From Megalobrama amblycephala (taxonomy: Eukaryota > Chordata > Actinopteri > Cypriniformes > Xenocyprididae), in assembly GCF_018812025.1 (NCBI RefSeq), contig NC_063054.1, positions 5,050,582-5,114,581 of the forward strand: a stretch of 64,000 nucleotides of DNA, in the 5' to 3' direction. Of this stretch, positions 31,973 to 42,295 are shown piece after piece (positions within the stretch are counted from its first letter, which is position 1; each line of letters opens with the position of its first letter). The notes under the pieces were generated by a model, which worked only from the letters and a program-made list of their open reading frames with translations, was not told the origin of the DNA and ran no database searches. Both the position numbers and the translations under genes were made by a program.

Positions 31973-33561
31973 CAAACCCGATTCCAAAAAAGTTGGGACA
32001 CTGTACAAATTGTGAATAAAAAAGGAATGCAATAATTTACAAATCTCATAAACTTATATTTTATTCACAATAGAATATAGATAACATATCAAATGTTGAA
32101 AGTGAGACATTTTGAAATGTCATGCCAAATATTGGCTCATTTTGGATTTCATGAGAGCTACACATTCCAAAAAAGTTGGGACAGGTAGCAGTAAGAGGCC
32201 GGAAAAGTTAAATGTACATATAAGGAACAGCTGGAGGACCAATTTGCAACTTATTAGGTCAATTGGCAACATGATTGGGTATAAAAAAGCCTCTCAGAGT
32301 GGCAGTGTCTCTCAGAAGTCAAGATGGGCAGAGGATCACCAATTCCCCCAATGCTGCGGCGAAAAATAGTGGAGCAATATCAGAAAGGAGTTTCTCAGAG
32401 AAAATTTGCAAAGAGTTTGAAGTTATCAGTTATCATCATCTACAGTGTATAATATCATCCAAAGATTCAGAGAATCTGGAACAATCTCTGTGCATAAGGG
32501 TCAAGGCCGGAAAACCATACTGGATGCCCGTGATCTTCGGGCCCTTAGACGGCACTGCATCACATACAGGAATGCTACTGTAATGGAAATCACAACATGG
32601 GCTCAGGAATACTTCCAGAAAACATTGTCGGTGAACACAATCCACCATACCATTCGCCGTTGCCGGCTAAAACTCTATAGGTCAAAAAAGAAGCCATATC
32701 TAAACATGATCCAGAAGTGCAGGCGTTTTTCTCTGGGCCAAGGCTCATTTAAAATGGACTATGGCAAAGTGAAAAACTGTTCTGTGGTCAGACGAATCAA
32801 AATTTGAAGTTCTTTTTGCAAAACTGGGACGCCATGTCATCCGGACTAAAGAGGACAAGGACAACCCAAGTTGTTATCAGTGCTCAGTTCAGAAGCCTGC
32901 ATCTCTGATGGTATGGGGTTGCATGAGTGCGTGTGGCATGGGCAGCTTACACATCTGGAAAGGCACCATCAATGCTGAAAGGTATACCCAAGTTCTAGAA
33001 CAACATATGCTCCCATCCAGACGTCGTCTCTTTCAGGGAAGACCTTGCATTTTCCAACATGACAATGCCAGACCACATACTGCATCAATTACAACATCAT
33101 GGCTGCGTAGAAGAAGGATCCGGGTACTGAAATGGCCAGCCTGCAGTCCAGATCTTTCACCTATAGAAAACATTTGGTGCATCATAAAGAGGAAGATGCG
33201 ACAAAGAAGACCTAAGACAGTTGAGCAACTAGAAGCCTGAATTAGACAAGAATGGGACAACATTCCTATTCCTAAACTTGAGCAACTTGTCTCCTCAGTC
33301 CCCAGACATTTGCAGACTGTTATAAAAAGAAGAGGGGATGCCACAAAGTGGTAAACATGGCCTTGTCCCAACGTTTTTGAGATGAAATTTAAAATCAACT
33401 TATTTTTCCCTTAAAATGATACATTTTCTCAGTTTAAACATTTGATATGTCATCTATGTTGTATTCTGAATAAAATATTGAAATTTGAAACTTCCACATC
33501 ATTGCATTCTGTTTTTATTCACAATTTGTGCAGTGTCCCAACTTTTTTGGAATCGGGTTTG
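31973..33561 (+). mobile_element. Tc1-like element with both inverted repeats
   Basis: Starts caaacccgattccaaaaaag and ends with the reverse complement; the terminal repeat extends through ttgggacactg and is perfect for about 30 bp. TA flanks both sides (31971-31972 and 33562-33563), the standard Tc1/mariner duplication. 1589 bp. It encodes a broken DD34E transposase on the plus strand. A 5'-truncated sister copy is at 8991-11264. Confidence 0.95.
32324..33354 (+). pseudogene. Tc1-like transposase (DD34E), inactivated
   Basis: The reading starts at ATG 32324 (MGRGSPIPP), 352 bp inside the element, and ends at TAA 33352-33354. That is about 340 residues, the usual Tc1 transposase size. An N-terminal helix-turn-helix region is followed by GQGRKT, WSDESKFEV (Asp), HDNARPHTA (Asp) and SPDLSPIENIW (Glu) with 34-residue spacing. 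It is broken by a frame change between about 32420 and 32444, a one-base T-run expansion near 32725, TGA at 32770-32772 where the sister copy has TGG, and TGA at 33238-33240. It would bind the inverted repeats and move the element by cut and paste; this copy cannot. Confidence 0.9.
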
Positions 33562-34147
33562 TACATTAATTCCCACCCAAAATGATTGTCATTGATAGCT
33601 TTGCATGCACATGGTAGACCCTCAGGTTTTGAATGGCCGTGCTATTAAAATTATTTATATTTCATGTCGGGTGGTCATGATTACCTGCCAGAATGGATAA
33701 GTTAACAGCTGTCAGTGTCATGGATGTTTTGCAGGGAGAATTCTGACTGAACGAATATTGACTGGAAAATAAAGGTAATTTGCGTTTGTTATTTTATCTA
33801 CAGTTGTTGAATCTAGAATTCTGAAGGGAAATAAAGTAGCAGGTAAGATTACATTTATTTGAATGAATGATAACGAGAGAGCGAGTGAAGGAGAGAGTGC
33901 ACACGAGACAGAGAGAGTAGTAAACTTTTGGTTTATTAAAATAAATTAAAAAAAAAACACACAGCTGTCTCTTTTAAATTGGTATCGAATATGTATCTGA
34001 TTTAAAACCACATTTGGAAGTGGCTCAGATCGGATGCAAAAAAATTGGATCTCTTGCGGATTTTTGTGTTTACACGTGTGCAACAAATTCCGATCTGTGT
34101 CAGATGTGAGCAAAAAATCAGATTTTTTGTGCCAGTGTAAACGCGCC

Positions 34148-35429
34148 AACTTCACCCAAATGTATATTTCCAAAGTAAAACAACAAGGCATAGACAGGTT
34201 GCTCATGGATTGATTATGTCTTACACCTGTGATTTATTTAGTTGAGTTGTTTGTTTGTTCTATTTATGCTCTGTGTTTCCTTCAGTTCTTTGTCAGTTCA
34301 CGCCTCATTTAAGTTGGTTGTTTTGTTCCTGGTATCCTCAGTAATTTGTTTTGGGTTCATCCTTAAATCTAACACTGCTGCAACAAGATCTCATCTCCTC
34401 GTCTTGCTTGCAACCAGCCATGACACATATATGTGTATGTCCATGAATCCACAAGAACTGCATAGTTTAGTTTCAACTGTAAGAAACATAACAGATTCAA
34501 CTTGAAACATTTATTTATACAAAAATGATTGGTTCATAATGTAAACTCCCTGCATAGCTTGGGAAAAGATCAACAGGTACTTTTTTCTTTTTATTATGAA
34601 TGCACAAGGTGTGTTATTCAGCCATCTGTTTTGTTTCTTGCCGCTTTAATATTCAGAAGGTATTCAGAGCCAAAAAAAGCAGATGGAAAAAGCAAAGCTA
34701 TCTTGAAAAATGATGCATAGTCACTATTTCATTTCTAATAGTCACACACAATTATCATGCAACCAATAAAAGATTTTCTTCATCTTTTGCACATACTGAA
34801 ATTCAAGTTTTTTCAGTCCAAGTTGTTTTTTCCTAATGAATTTTTGTGGCCTTTTTGAGAGGTAATTTAACCATTTTAAATAACTATAATTAGATATTTC
34901 GTTAAACGTTGGTGCAATAAAGATGACACAACAAACACAAAGCAAACACATTATGATCCGCTCTAAGGTGGAACATAGGCTTAATCAACTGCACCTGTGT
35001 AACTTTCTTTCTTCAGCAGTACACTAAAGGTGAATTTTTGCAGAATATTCTTCCCACACTTTTTTAATATAATAAAGATCAATGACAACTGAAACAGTTA
35101 AGCTCCTGACAAGAAAAGCATGACAATAAAATCAAAAAAAGTAACGCTCCATTCAACTCGTATGTTTGTATTACAAATAATCTGAAGTTGTATGATATCT
35201 TTGTGGCTATGAACAGACTGAAAATAAAGATTAATTGACATTCTTCATATACACAATTGTAATGTTTTGATTATGTTATGTTATTAGTTCTTGTTATGTT
35301 TTGTCAAGTATTTTATTTCAAAGTTGATTCCTGTTGATTGCCAAAGTCTTGTTAACTGTCTCTTATTTTCCCATTTTTTGGTAAATCTTATGAAACCTGT
35401 GAAGAACATTTTACCCCAAATCCGAAAAC
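34148..35429. other. No gene; LTR-like fragment at the left, otherwise unclear
   Basis: 34199-34425 resembles a solo LTR (see separate entry). 34430-35250 looks unique. 35250-35420 is T-rich and precedes the proline-rich frame of the next LTR element; it may be a decayed part of that element. Confidence 0.4.
34199..34425 (+). mobile_element. Probable solo LTR fragment
   Basis: Contains cttacacctgtgatttattt, agttgagttgtttgtttg, ctatttatgctctgtgtttc and ctgctgcaacaagatctcat, and ends in caaccagccatgaca. The order (CACCTG, TATA-like, TTTG-rich, ending CATGACA) is that of short gypsy-type LTRs in cyprinids. No matching second LTR is seen. Confidence 0.45.
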
Positions 35430-35435
35430 AAAAAA

Positions 35436-36485
35436 TTGAAGACCTCTCCAGCCCGTGAGTACGTCCCAGCCCGTGAGTCCGCCCCAGCCTGTGAGTCCGC
35501 CCCAGCCAGTGAGTCCGAGGGGGGAAGGGGTTCCATCTCTCAAGGCCCGGAGGCTATTCCAGGGCCCGCTGTTGGCCCAGAGGCCACCCCAGAGGTTTTG
35601 GAGTCGAACGCCTCCCCGGTGAGTCCTGACATGGCCAAGAAAACTGTCTTTGTCTTTTATGTCTTGACAGTTTTGCGTGCTTGGAGAACGCACGTAGGGT
35701 CTGGTGACCACGGCCCAGAGCAGTCCAGGCCCGCTGCAGTCCCGAAGCAGCCCGAGCAGCCTGCCGTCGTCCCAGAGCAGGCCGAGCAGCCTGCCGTCGT
35801 TCCAGAGCAGCCCGAGTCCGCTGCCATCCCGGAGCAGCCCGAGCATGCTGCCATCCCAGAGCAGCCCGCTGTCGTCCCAGAGCAGTCCGCTGCCGTCCCA
35901 GAGCTGCCCGCTCTCCCTGATATGGCCACGGAGGCCGTCACCGAGCTGCCCGCTCTCCCTGATACGGCCATAGAGGCCATCACCGAGCTGCCTGCTCTCC
36001 CTGATACGGCCACAGAGGCCATCACCGAGCTGCCTGCTCTCCCTGATACGGCCACGGAGCACCCTTGGTCTGCCCTGCCACCGTCGCTGCCCAGGTCGTC
36101 TGCCCTGCCACCGCCGCTGTACAGGCCGTCTGTCCTGCTGGAGTCCGCCTGGTCAGTTCCTCCAGCGCCGCCATGGCAATCAGCCAGGACTCCAGACCCT
36201 CGGGAACCCGCCTGGTCAGTTCCTCCAGTGCCGCCCTGGCAATCAGCCAGGACTCCAGACCTGCTGGAGGCTGCCTGGTCTGTTCCTCCAGCGCCGCCCT
36301 GGCAATCAGCCAGGACTCCAGACCCTCTGGAACCCGCCTGGTCAGTTCTGCCAGCACCGCCCTGGTATCAGTCGGGACCCTGGACTTGGCCCGCCATCCC
36401 TCCCCCTGATCCTCCTCCAGTCCACCTCCCTCCTGAGTTTTTTGTAGTTTTTTTTTTTTTTTTTGTCTGGTGGAGCGTCTGGTAG
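35436..36485 (+). CDS. Proline-rich C-terminal part of a retroelement protein (5'-truncated)
   Basis: Low-complexity protein of 349 residues as opened; the real start is missing, since the first codon is TTG. Three tandem-repeat zones are visible: PEQPEQPAVV-type repeats (about residues 95-150), four copies of a 14-residue unit ELPALPDTATEAIT (about 155-215), and four copies of a 21-residue unit with PAWSVPPAPPWQSARTPD (about 235-320). No enzyme motif. Position directly upstream of a purine tract and LTR fits the 3' end of the internal region of small gag-only elements in cyprinids. The run of T at about 36448-36465 encodes a Phe string and may be a later expansion. Function unknown; probably not a host gene. 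Confidence 0.55.
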   Translation: MKTSPAREYVPARESAPACESAPASESEGGRGSISQGPEAIPGPAVGPEATPEVLESNASPVSPDMAKKTVFVFYVLTVLRAWRTHVGSGDHGPEQSRPAAVPKQPEQPAVVPEQAEQPAVVPEQPESAAIPEQPEHAAIPEQPAVVPEQSAAVPELPALPDMATEAVTELPALPDTAIEAITELPALPDTATEAITELPALPDTATEHPWSALPPSLPRSSALPPPLYRPSVLLESAWSVPPAPPWQSARTPDPREPAWSVPPVPPWQSARTPDLLEAAWSVPPAPPWQSARTPDPLEPAWSVLPAPPWYQSGPWTWPAIPPPDPPPVHLPPEFFVVFFFFFVWWSVW

Positions 36486-36507
36486 CCGCTCCTTTGAGGG
36501 GGGGTAA

Positions 36508-36875
36508 TGTCATGATCATTACTGGGAGTGCCCTTGTCTGCCTCTAGAGGGCACTCCAACCCGGACTGTTCCTCATCCCACTTGTGAACTGCATTTCCCA
36601 TAACCCACTTCCTGGACTCATTATCCCTTCATTGCACCAGCTGTTTTGTGTTTCTTCATTAGTGTCTGTCTATTTATACTCAGTTGTTTCTGCCTTTGTT
36701 TGTGGTTTGTTGTTTTGTGTTACGTGCACCATGTATCCCTGGTTATCTGTTTTTTTGTGGACTGTTTCCCTTGGTGTTTGACCCTTGCCTGTTTTCTGGA
36801 TTTATGACTTTGGATTACCCTATATAATAAAGCTGTGCTTGCATCCTAACATCTTGTATGTGTACTAACTTGACA
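36508..36875 (+). repeat. LTR of the proline-rich retroelement
   Basis: Begins TGTCA and ends TGACA, 368 bp. It is preceded by a purine tract, has a TATA-like ctatttatactc in its middle and AATAAA 45 bp before its end. These are the expected LTR features; the partner LTR is absent from the window. Confidence 0.7.
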
Positions 36876-37379
36876 ACCTCTTGTGGTGAAAATCAAGTTT
36901 TTAATGTTGTTTATTTCTCTGTGTGCTGTTTTTAATATGCTTTAAGACAGACCTTGTGCAAGTTCATCAGTCAACAGCATTGCTGAGTATTTCCCCTTAA
37001 AACTGCAATGCACCAAAGACAAAAAAAGAAAAAGAAAAAGGTTTGAAACCGCCTGTTTCCCTGTAACCAATCCAGTCAATGTGCCAGCCGGGGCTTTTCT
37101 CCACTGACGTTCTATAATATTCAAAGCGTTTCTAAGGATGCTGATTTTTAAAATGCAGTTTTCTGACTCTGAGATAGCGAATGGGAACATGGTTTGTGTA
37201 ACATTTGCAACACATTAATAGCCGTTTCATAACGTAGTCAAGCCAAAGGCTAATCATGTGTCCGACATTGTAGATAGTGATACATAAAATGCATTACCAA
37301 TCAGACAACCCTGTAAAATTCACTCTTCCTATTCTTTTCCTGAATCTGTTTCTGAATTCAACCAATATTTCCTTGTGCC
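36876..37379. other. No gene seen; unique
   Basis: No repeat ends or supported open frame between the two LTR elements. Confidence 0.5.
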
Positions 37380-37684
37380 TGTAACGGAATGGCTGTGCAT
37401 AATACACACATGATGAAGAAGAACTTTGGAATAATCTTTAATGAAGAACTCTCTGGAGAAACACAACCAAACACTTGTAGCACATGTAGCATCCAACAAC
37501 AAGACCAACAGAGACTGGGTATAAACTCAGGACTTAAATACAACTGATAAAGGGAACTAATGAGATGATAAATGAACGACAGGTGATAGGGATTGCTAAT
37601 CAAACAATACTGAAAAACTGGGTCATGGAAGACAAAGTCCAAAACACAATGAAAACAAGGCCAAAACATGACATACATGTTACA
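37380..37684 (-). repeat. 3' LTR of the minus-strand element
   Basis: 305 bp. It shares atacacacatgatgaagaag, tctttaatgaagaactctct and ctaatcaaacaatactgaaa with 39061-39381. Differences between the two LTRs are small indels and scattered substitutions, so the insertion is not recent. Confidence 0.85.
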
Positions 37685-38677
37685 GTATGCCCCCTCCCAA
37701 AAAGATGCGTCCTCGCACTGTAAATAGTCCAACTGAGGAGGGACGGAGGGGGCTCTGGAGGAGGGCGAGGAGCAAAGAAAAGGGGACGACCAATGTAAAT
37801 TCTGCCACTGAAGATGGAAATGACAAGCTGATGAGCCCACACAAGACTGATGGCACTGACTGATGACTGATGGAGCTAGGGTGACGAGCATGTGTGCCGG
37901 AATACCAGAGGACAGAGGCTGAGCCGTTGGGACAGAAGACGGAGGCAGAGATGGGGGGACGGCGGAGCCAGACGGAGCCGAAGGTGCAGGCAGGTCAACA
38001 GCTGATCAAGGTGAAGCCGGAGGGACGAGGGAGCCTGGAGAAGCCGTATGGCTGATGGTTTCTAGTGGAGCCAAGGGAGGGAGGAGCCAGGGTGGAGCCA
38101 ATGTGTTGACAGGCTACGGAGGAGCGAAAGGCACAGTGGCTGGAGGTGGAGCCAGTGGATCCTCTGTGCTGGATGGAGCTGGTGGCTGGAAGACACTGGG
38201 CAGGTTCTCAATGCCAATAGGAGCTGCAGAGGGGATGAAGGACAGCAGTGGAGGCAGGGCTGAGGAACTGGCTCATTGAGGACGTGGGAGAAGGAGGCTG
38301 GGTAGGTAATCTAGAGACACAAGGGGCACTGGAGAAACAGGAAACACTGGGGACTCAGTAAACGCTGAAGATACAGGGGTATTAGGTATCACCTCTCCAA
38401 ACCAGTCAATAAGGTCCTCCTCAAACAAGTCCTTAAATCACCAAAATGTCCTCCAGAGACCATATCAGACTCACACACTGCTGCGGGAGTGTGGGTGAAC
38501 CCTCAAGCTCCCTCAATGACATATGGCAGTGCCGGCTCAAGCTCCAGGTCAGACACAGTTAGGGGCTCAGGCTCAGGGGCGATGTCCTTTCCTGTCCTCT
38601 CATCTGGTTCAGGCTCTTGCATCGCAGCAGACTGGTCTCCCTGGTGTGCGGTGGGCTCAAGCAGAATCTCCGTTATG

Positions 38678-38992
38678 TCACTCACTGGTGGTGATGAGAT
38701 GGCCTCTGGGGGTGCTGGGTAGGGCTGGTGTCGTCCTCCGCAGGGCAGATGGTGAGTTGTTATATACCAGAATCCACTCCACACAAACGGCAAAATTCTC
38801 CCTTTGACCGTCCGCTGAAAGGCATGACTTGGACCGCTCGTTCAAGCTAGTAATGTAAAAAAAAAAAAAAAAACAGAGCGCATGGTCAAGGTCATGCGTG
38901 AGGCATGCCAGGTGGATAAAATCCTGTGTGTGTTCCTCCTGTGGACCGTCTCCCTGATCCAAGCAAAGAAGTTGGACTGCGGGAAGGGCCAT
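38678..38992 (-). CDS. Gag-like protein of the small LTR element
   Basis: 104 codons starting MALPAVQLLCLDQGD at 38992, about 70 bp inside the 5' LTR. Segments EEHTQDFIHLACLTHD and YITSLNERSKSCLS resemble the short capsid-type Gag protein I remember from cyprinid LTR elements, so it would form part of a particle packaging the element RNA. A string of Phe from an 18-base T-run (38859-38876 region) interrupts the domain and may shift the frame. Below it lie proline/glutamate-rich remnants (EPEPDERTGKD, EPEPLTVSDLELEPALP) in another frame. Likely decayed. Confidence 0.6.
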   Translation of the reverse strand: MALPAVQLLCLDQGDGPQEEHTQDFIHLACLTHDLDHALCFFFFFYITSLNERSKSCLSADGQRENFAVCVEWILVYNNSPSALRRTTPALPSTPRGHLITTSE

Positions 38993-39060
38993 GAGACCAA
39001 CAAAAGTAGTCAAAAAAGAAACAAAAGGGAAAAAAACACAGCTAATTATATTACTGTTTC

Positions 39061-39381
39061 TGTAACATAATGGCTGTGTATAATACACACATGACGAAGA
39101 AGAACTTTGGAATAATCTTTAATGAAGAACTCTCAGGAGAAACACAACCAAACATTTGCACACATACTGTAGCATCCAACAAACACAGACAGAGACTGGG
39201 TGAAAACTCAGGACTTAAATATAACTGACAAACAAAGGGAACTAATGAGATGACTGACAAGATGATAAATGAATGACAGGTGATAGGAATTGCTAATCAA
39301 ACAATACTGAAAAACTGGGTCAAGGAAGACAAGGTCCAACACACAATGAAAACAAGGCCAAAACCAGACATACATGTTACA
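39061..39381 (-). repeat. 5' LTR of the minus-strand element
   Basis: 321 bp, slightly longer than its partner because of short insertions (an extra gactgacaagat-type stretch and caaacaaa). On the minus strand it carries a TATA-like tatatttaag (39223-39214) and ATTAAAG near 39120. Confidence 0.85.
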
Positions 39382-40236
39382 TTGCCATTGCAGTGTTTAC
39401 TACAGTTGACCAAGTGGATCAGGTAGTCCGATCTGGAGTAAGTGAGTGGAGGCGGGGACATATTCATGAATATTCATGGCTCCGCGAATAATAAATGAAG
39501 CAAGGGTGTAGAGTTACATTCAAGCTATTTTAAGGCATGAAGAAATTATTTTGACAGGAAAACAAGTTTAAATGTCATTTTGATTGTGGTGTTTAATTGT
39601 GACATTTTAAGTAAGTGGTGACAGTAACCCCATGTACATGTTTCTATGGGAGATATAAGAGAAATAAACCAATAATTTACCATATTTGCAATATTTAAAT
39701 CAACTTGCATTTAAAATACATTGAAAAATTGCAAAAGAACTGCACACCAAGACAAGAAAGTCACTTCTTTGGGAACAAATCCATCAATGGGTTAAGCATG
39801 CTGAAGACTGAAAACCTTTCATAAAAATCAATTAGCAAAAGCGTTCTGATTAAAGACCTGTTATTTTTTCCCACCCAAAGCCCTGTAACAATTGATGAAG
39901 TGTGTTCGTTCTTCAGGAATCTAGCTGCTGTTGGGCAAATCTGTTGTAAATGTGCTGCTTGTTTGTAATTTGTCCCTGGTAAATGATGCTATGAACAGGG
40001 AAGGAAATACTGCAGGCTGTATTGTGGTATTCATGAGCTTCCTGTGCTCCAGGCTAGCTCATATCACAACCCCAGCTCACACAGCCAGAGATCTGTTCTC
40101 CTCTGTTCAGTAGTTCTGGTACAATCTTTCACTCCAAAGCAGGAGGAAAAAGAAAGAGTATGTAGAGAGAGCACCAGGACTAAAATACCACACAAAATCT
40201 GGGGGAACTGATTGCCTGTACCTTGGCCATCACTGC
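39382..40236. other. No gene seen; unique
   Basis: Mixed-composition DNA with no repeat ends or supported frame. Confidence 0.45.
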
Positions 40237-40240
40237 TTAA

Positions 40241-40532
40241 AAGGATAATTTGCTGATCATTCTGGCATAATTTACTCAACATTATGTAATTCCAAACCAT
40301 ATGACACTCTTTCTTTATGATGCACAAGTCTTAAGGTCTGTATTCATTATGGTTTTTTTTTTTATCATGTTTGTCAATTTGGAGCTCTATTACATGGAAA
40401 AGAGTGGCTAGGATTTTGTTTGTTTTAAATGCACCTCTTGTGTTCCAAGCAAAGTTATGCAGAACGTCATACAGAATGACATTATGGTGAGTAAATGAAG
40501 GCAGCATTTTCATTTTTGGGTGAATTAATCCT
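40241..40532. mobile_element. Angel-like miniature element, degenerate
   Basis: TTAA at 40237-40240 and 40533-40536. Left end aaggataatttgctgat and right end catttttgggtgaattaatc, then ct, are inverted relatives of the Angel-type AAGGGATAGTTCACCC end. The interior has aattccaaaccatatgacac and catacagaatgacattatgg. 292 bp, non-coding. Confidence 0.65.
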
Positions 40533-40536
40533 TTAA

Positions 40537-41580
40537 CACGGCAGAAAATGAAAGAGCAATAAGCTGAAAAAAATGGAGATAAATCTGGCATGAGTGGGTG
40601 CGAGCGAGTGTGTATTGGGATTGCAAGTTGGACAGAAAAAGGTACATGTGACCTTTAATTTCCCTGGCAGCAGTGCGGTCACTGGTTTAAGCAAGTCATT
40701 ATGGCAGTGATTAACTGCTGACAAACTTTCCAGAGAATAGCGGCATATGCAAATCACAATAACTATCACCACAGAGACCAATTACACACCAAGACGATTT
40801 TGAAGCAAATTGTTGAGGTGCCTGCTGGGAGATTCCCTGCTGGGAGAAAAAAAATAACCTGCACTATAACAAGTGACATCTTGTACAAAGTGACTGAAAA
40901 GTTTGTAACCCAGCTGCATTAGTTTGAAACAGTATTTTGTTTAAAACAGTATCTTGTTAAAAAAAAAAAAAAATTATTGCAATCTTTTGATGAGTTTAAA
41001 AAATAATAATAATTCTGGATCTTCTTTGTTTGTTCACTTGTTTAAGGTATGCATATTATTAGCATGAGTGTTCTTTGGGAATAAAACATTTTATTTGTGA
41101 CAATTTGACCTTCAAATTGAGGAAAAAAGAGGCTACACTTTATTTTAAGGTGACCTTGTTACAGTGTAATTATACATTTTAGTGCTGTGTAGCTCCTGGA
41201 CCAGTCAGACACACAATTATCCATTACTGTTAATGAATAATCCAGCAAACTCCTCTCCCTCCATTAATTCATAGACAATCCTTCTGTGAATGAACATGCA
41301 TATTTCCAGGACATTGTGTATATGACTATCTTGTACTGTCTTGTATAGTGTCTTTTGTATTGTACACTGTTTTATGCATGCATTATGATAGAACTACTAG
41401 TTAATGTAACCTCACCTATACCATGTTCAACATGTCCTCTAACCAATACGCCCATATAGATCGTTTGTCACTTCCCTGAAATACGACCCATAGGAGCATT
41501 TACTAACATAAGTTGCGCCCCTATCAACAACAGGACACTTTCATTTTAATGCATTGTGCCATTTTATCTGTCATATTTCG
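40537..41580. other. No gene; contains a truncated miniature-element end
   Basis: 41133-41185 (ctacactttattttaaggtg, accttgttacagtgtaatta) is the left end of the family seen at 12951 and 29699, cut off after about 50 bp. The remainder is not assignable. Confidence 0.45.
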
Positions 41581-41585
41581 GGTTT

Positions 41586-41790
41586 TGCGTAGCTCAATTG
41601 GTAGAGCATTGCAATATACAACAATATGCAATCATGTGATCATGTGATCGTGGGTTTGATCCCAGGGAACTCATGTGCTCATAAAGTGTATATGCACTAT
41701 AAATCACTAAGGGTAGGTTTAGGGTTGGGGTAGGTGTAGTCATTAATTAAAAAAATAATAATAATTTTGCTAAATGGAAATAGGACAAAT
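41586..41790 (+). repeat. tRNA-derived SINE-like segment
   Basis: An A-box-like tagctcaattgg (41590-41601) and a B-box-like gggtttgatccc (about 41652-41663) lie about 60 bp apart in a head resembling a tRNA (gcgtagctcaattggtagag). This is the polymerase III promoter arrangement of SINEs. The tail (aagggtaggtttagggttgg, then A-rich) is not one I can assign. An intact cloverleaf is not present, so it is not a tRNA gene. Confidence 0.55.
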
Positions 41791-42295
41791 GGCAGTAAGG
41801 GACAGTGTAAAAAGTACACACATTGCATTTAAATAAACACACATTTTGATTGGTAACGACTGTCATACGTCATTTCATGACGACAGATATAGGGTCGTTT
41901 TTTGGAGGAGGACAGTCTCACCATCTAGGAACTTCTAATTTAAATATCCAAATGATCATTTATGTTATGTTGATACCTATGCAACATATTAATATTACAA
42001 GAATCTTTAATAGTTTCTCCATCAACACCTAATCCAGTAATATATGTAAAACACCATGCTCAAAGACAAAGGGATGTAAACTTTCCTTCCAAATGTTTAA
42101 GTTACCATTGCCTCACTGTGACCTCCACAGAAGTTAAAGGCAGCTGACTGAGTGACTGCTCCTGGTTGCTGTTCGTGTGAAAGGACTGGAGACATCCAGT
42201 TCGACTGCGGGACCTTTCCCTTGGTGGAGGGCCGGAGGGCCCTCAAATTACAACTGATTTAATTTCCTTGACCATAACAAAGTCAGGCTAATATC
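41791..42295. other. No gene seen
   Basis: Contains a palindromic cgtcatttcatgacg at about 41869. 42080-42250 is moderately GC-rich (ggtggagggccggagggccc) and leads into the first long direct repeat. Confidence 0.4.

Larger units (their letters stand above)
31858..34147. mobile_element. DNA element with ACACTG/CAGTGT ends, split by a Tc1-like insertion
   Basis: Left end tgcatttacactgcaag and right end gccagtgtaaacgcgcc are imperfect inverted repeats. Subterminal words gatccgatcttttgacc, ccgattttttggccagtgtg and, inverted, aaaaaatcagattttttgtg, then ccag, support a pair. The outer element's own sequence is about 0.7 kb, interrupted by 31973-33561. No duplication was identified. Non-coding. 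Confidence 0.5.
35430..36875 (+). mobile_element. 3' part of an LTR retroelement (gag-like / proline-rich type)
   Basis: A 349-codon frame ends at 36485, then a purine tract (tttgagggggggtaa, 36493-36507), then an LTR 36508-36875 starting tgtcatgatc and ending cttgaca. AATAAA is at 36826-36831 and a TATA-like ctatttatactc at about 36669. No 5' LTR is found upstream, so the copy is 5'-truncated. Confidence 0.75.
37380..39381 (-). mobile_element. Small LTR retroelement, gag-like frame only, minus strand
   Basis: Two LTRs in direct orientation, 37380-37684 (305 bp) and 39061-39381 (321 bp), both starting TGTAAC and ending GTTACA. Flanks gtgcc and ttgcc match at 4 of 5. The minus strand is coding: LTR 39381-39061 is 5', with TATA-like tatatttaag and ATTAAAG, and a purine tract gggagggggcatac directly precedes the 3' LTR at 37684. 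The internal region is only 1376 bp with a gag-like frame and proline-rich remnants; no reverse transcriptase or integrase. I could not see a standard primer-binding site. Confidence 0.85.

Noticed and set aside
36022..36519. Minus-strand frames opposite the proline-rich protein
   Set aside because: Shadows of the tandemly repeated plus-strand coding sequence.
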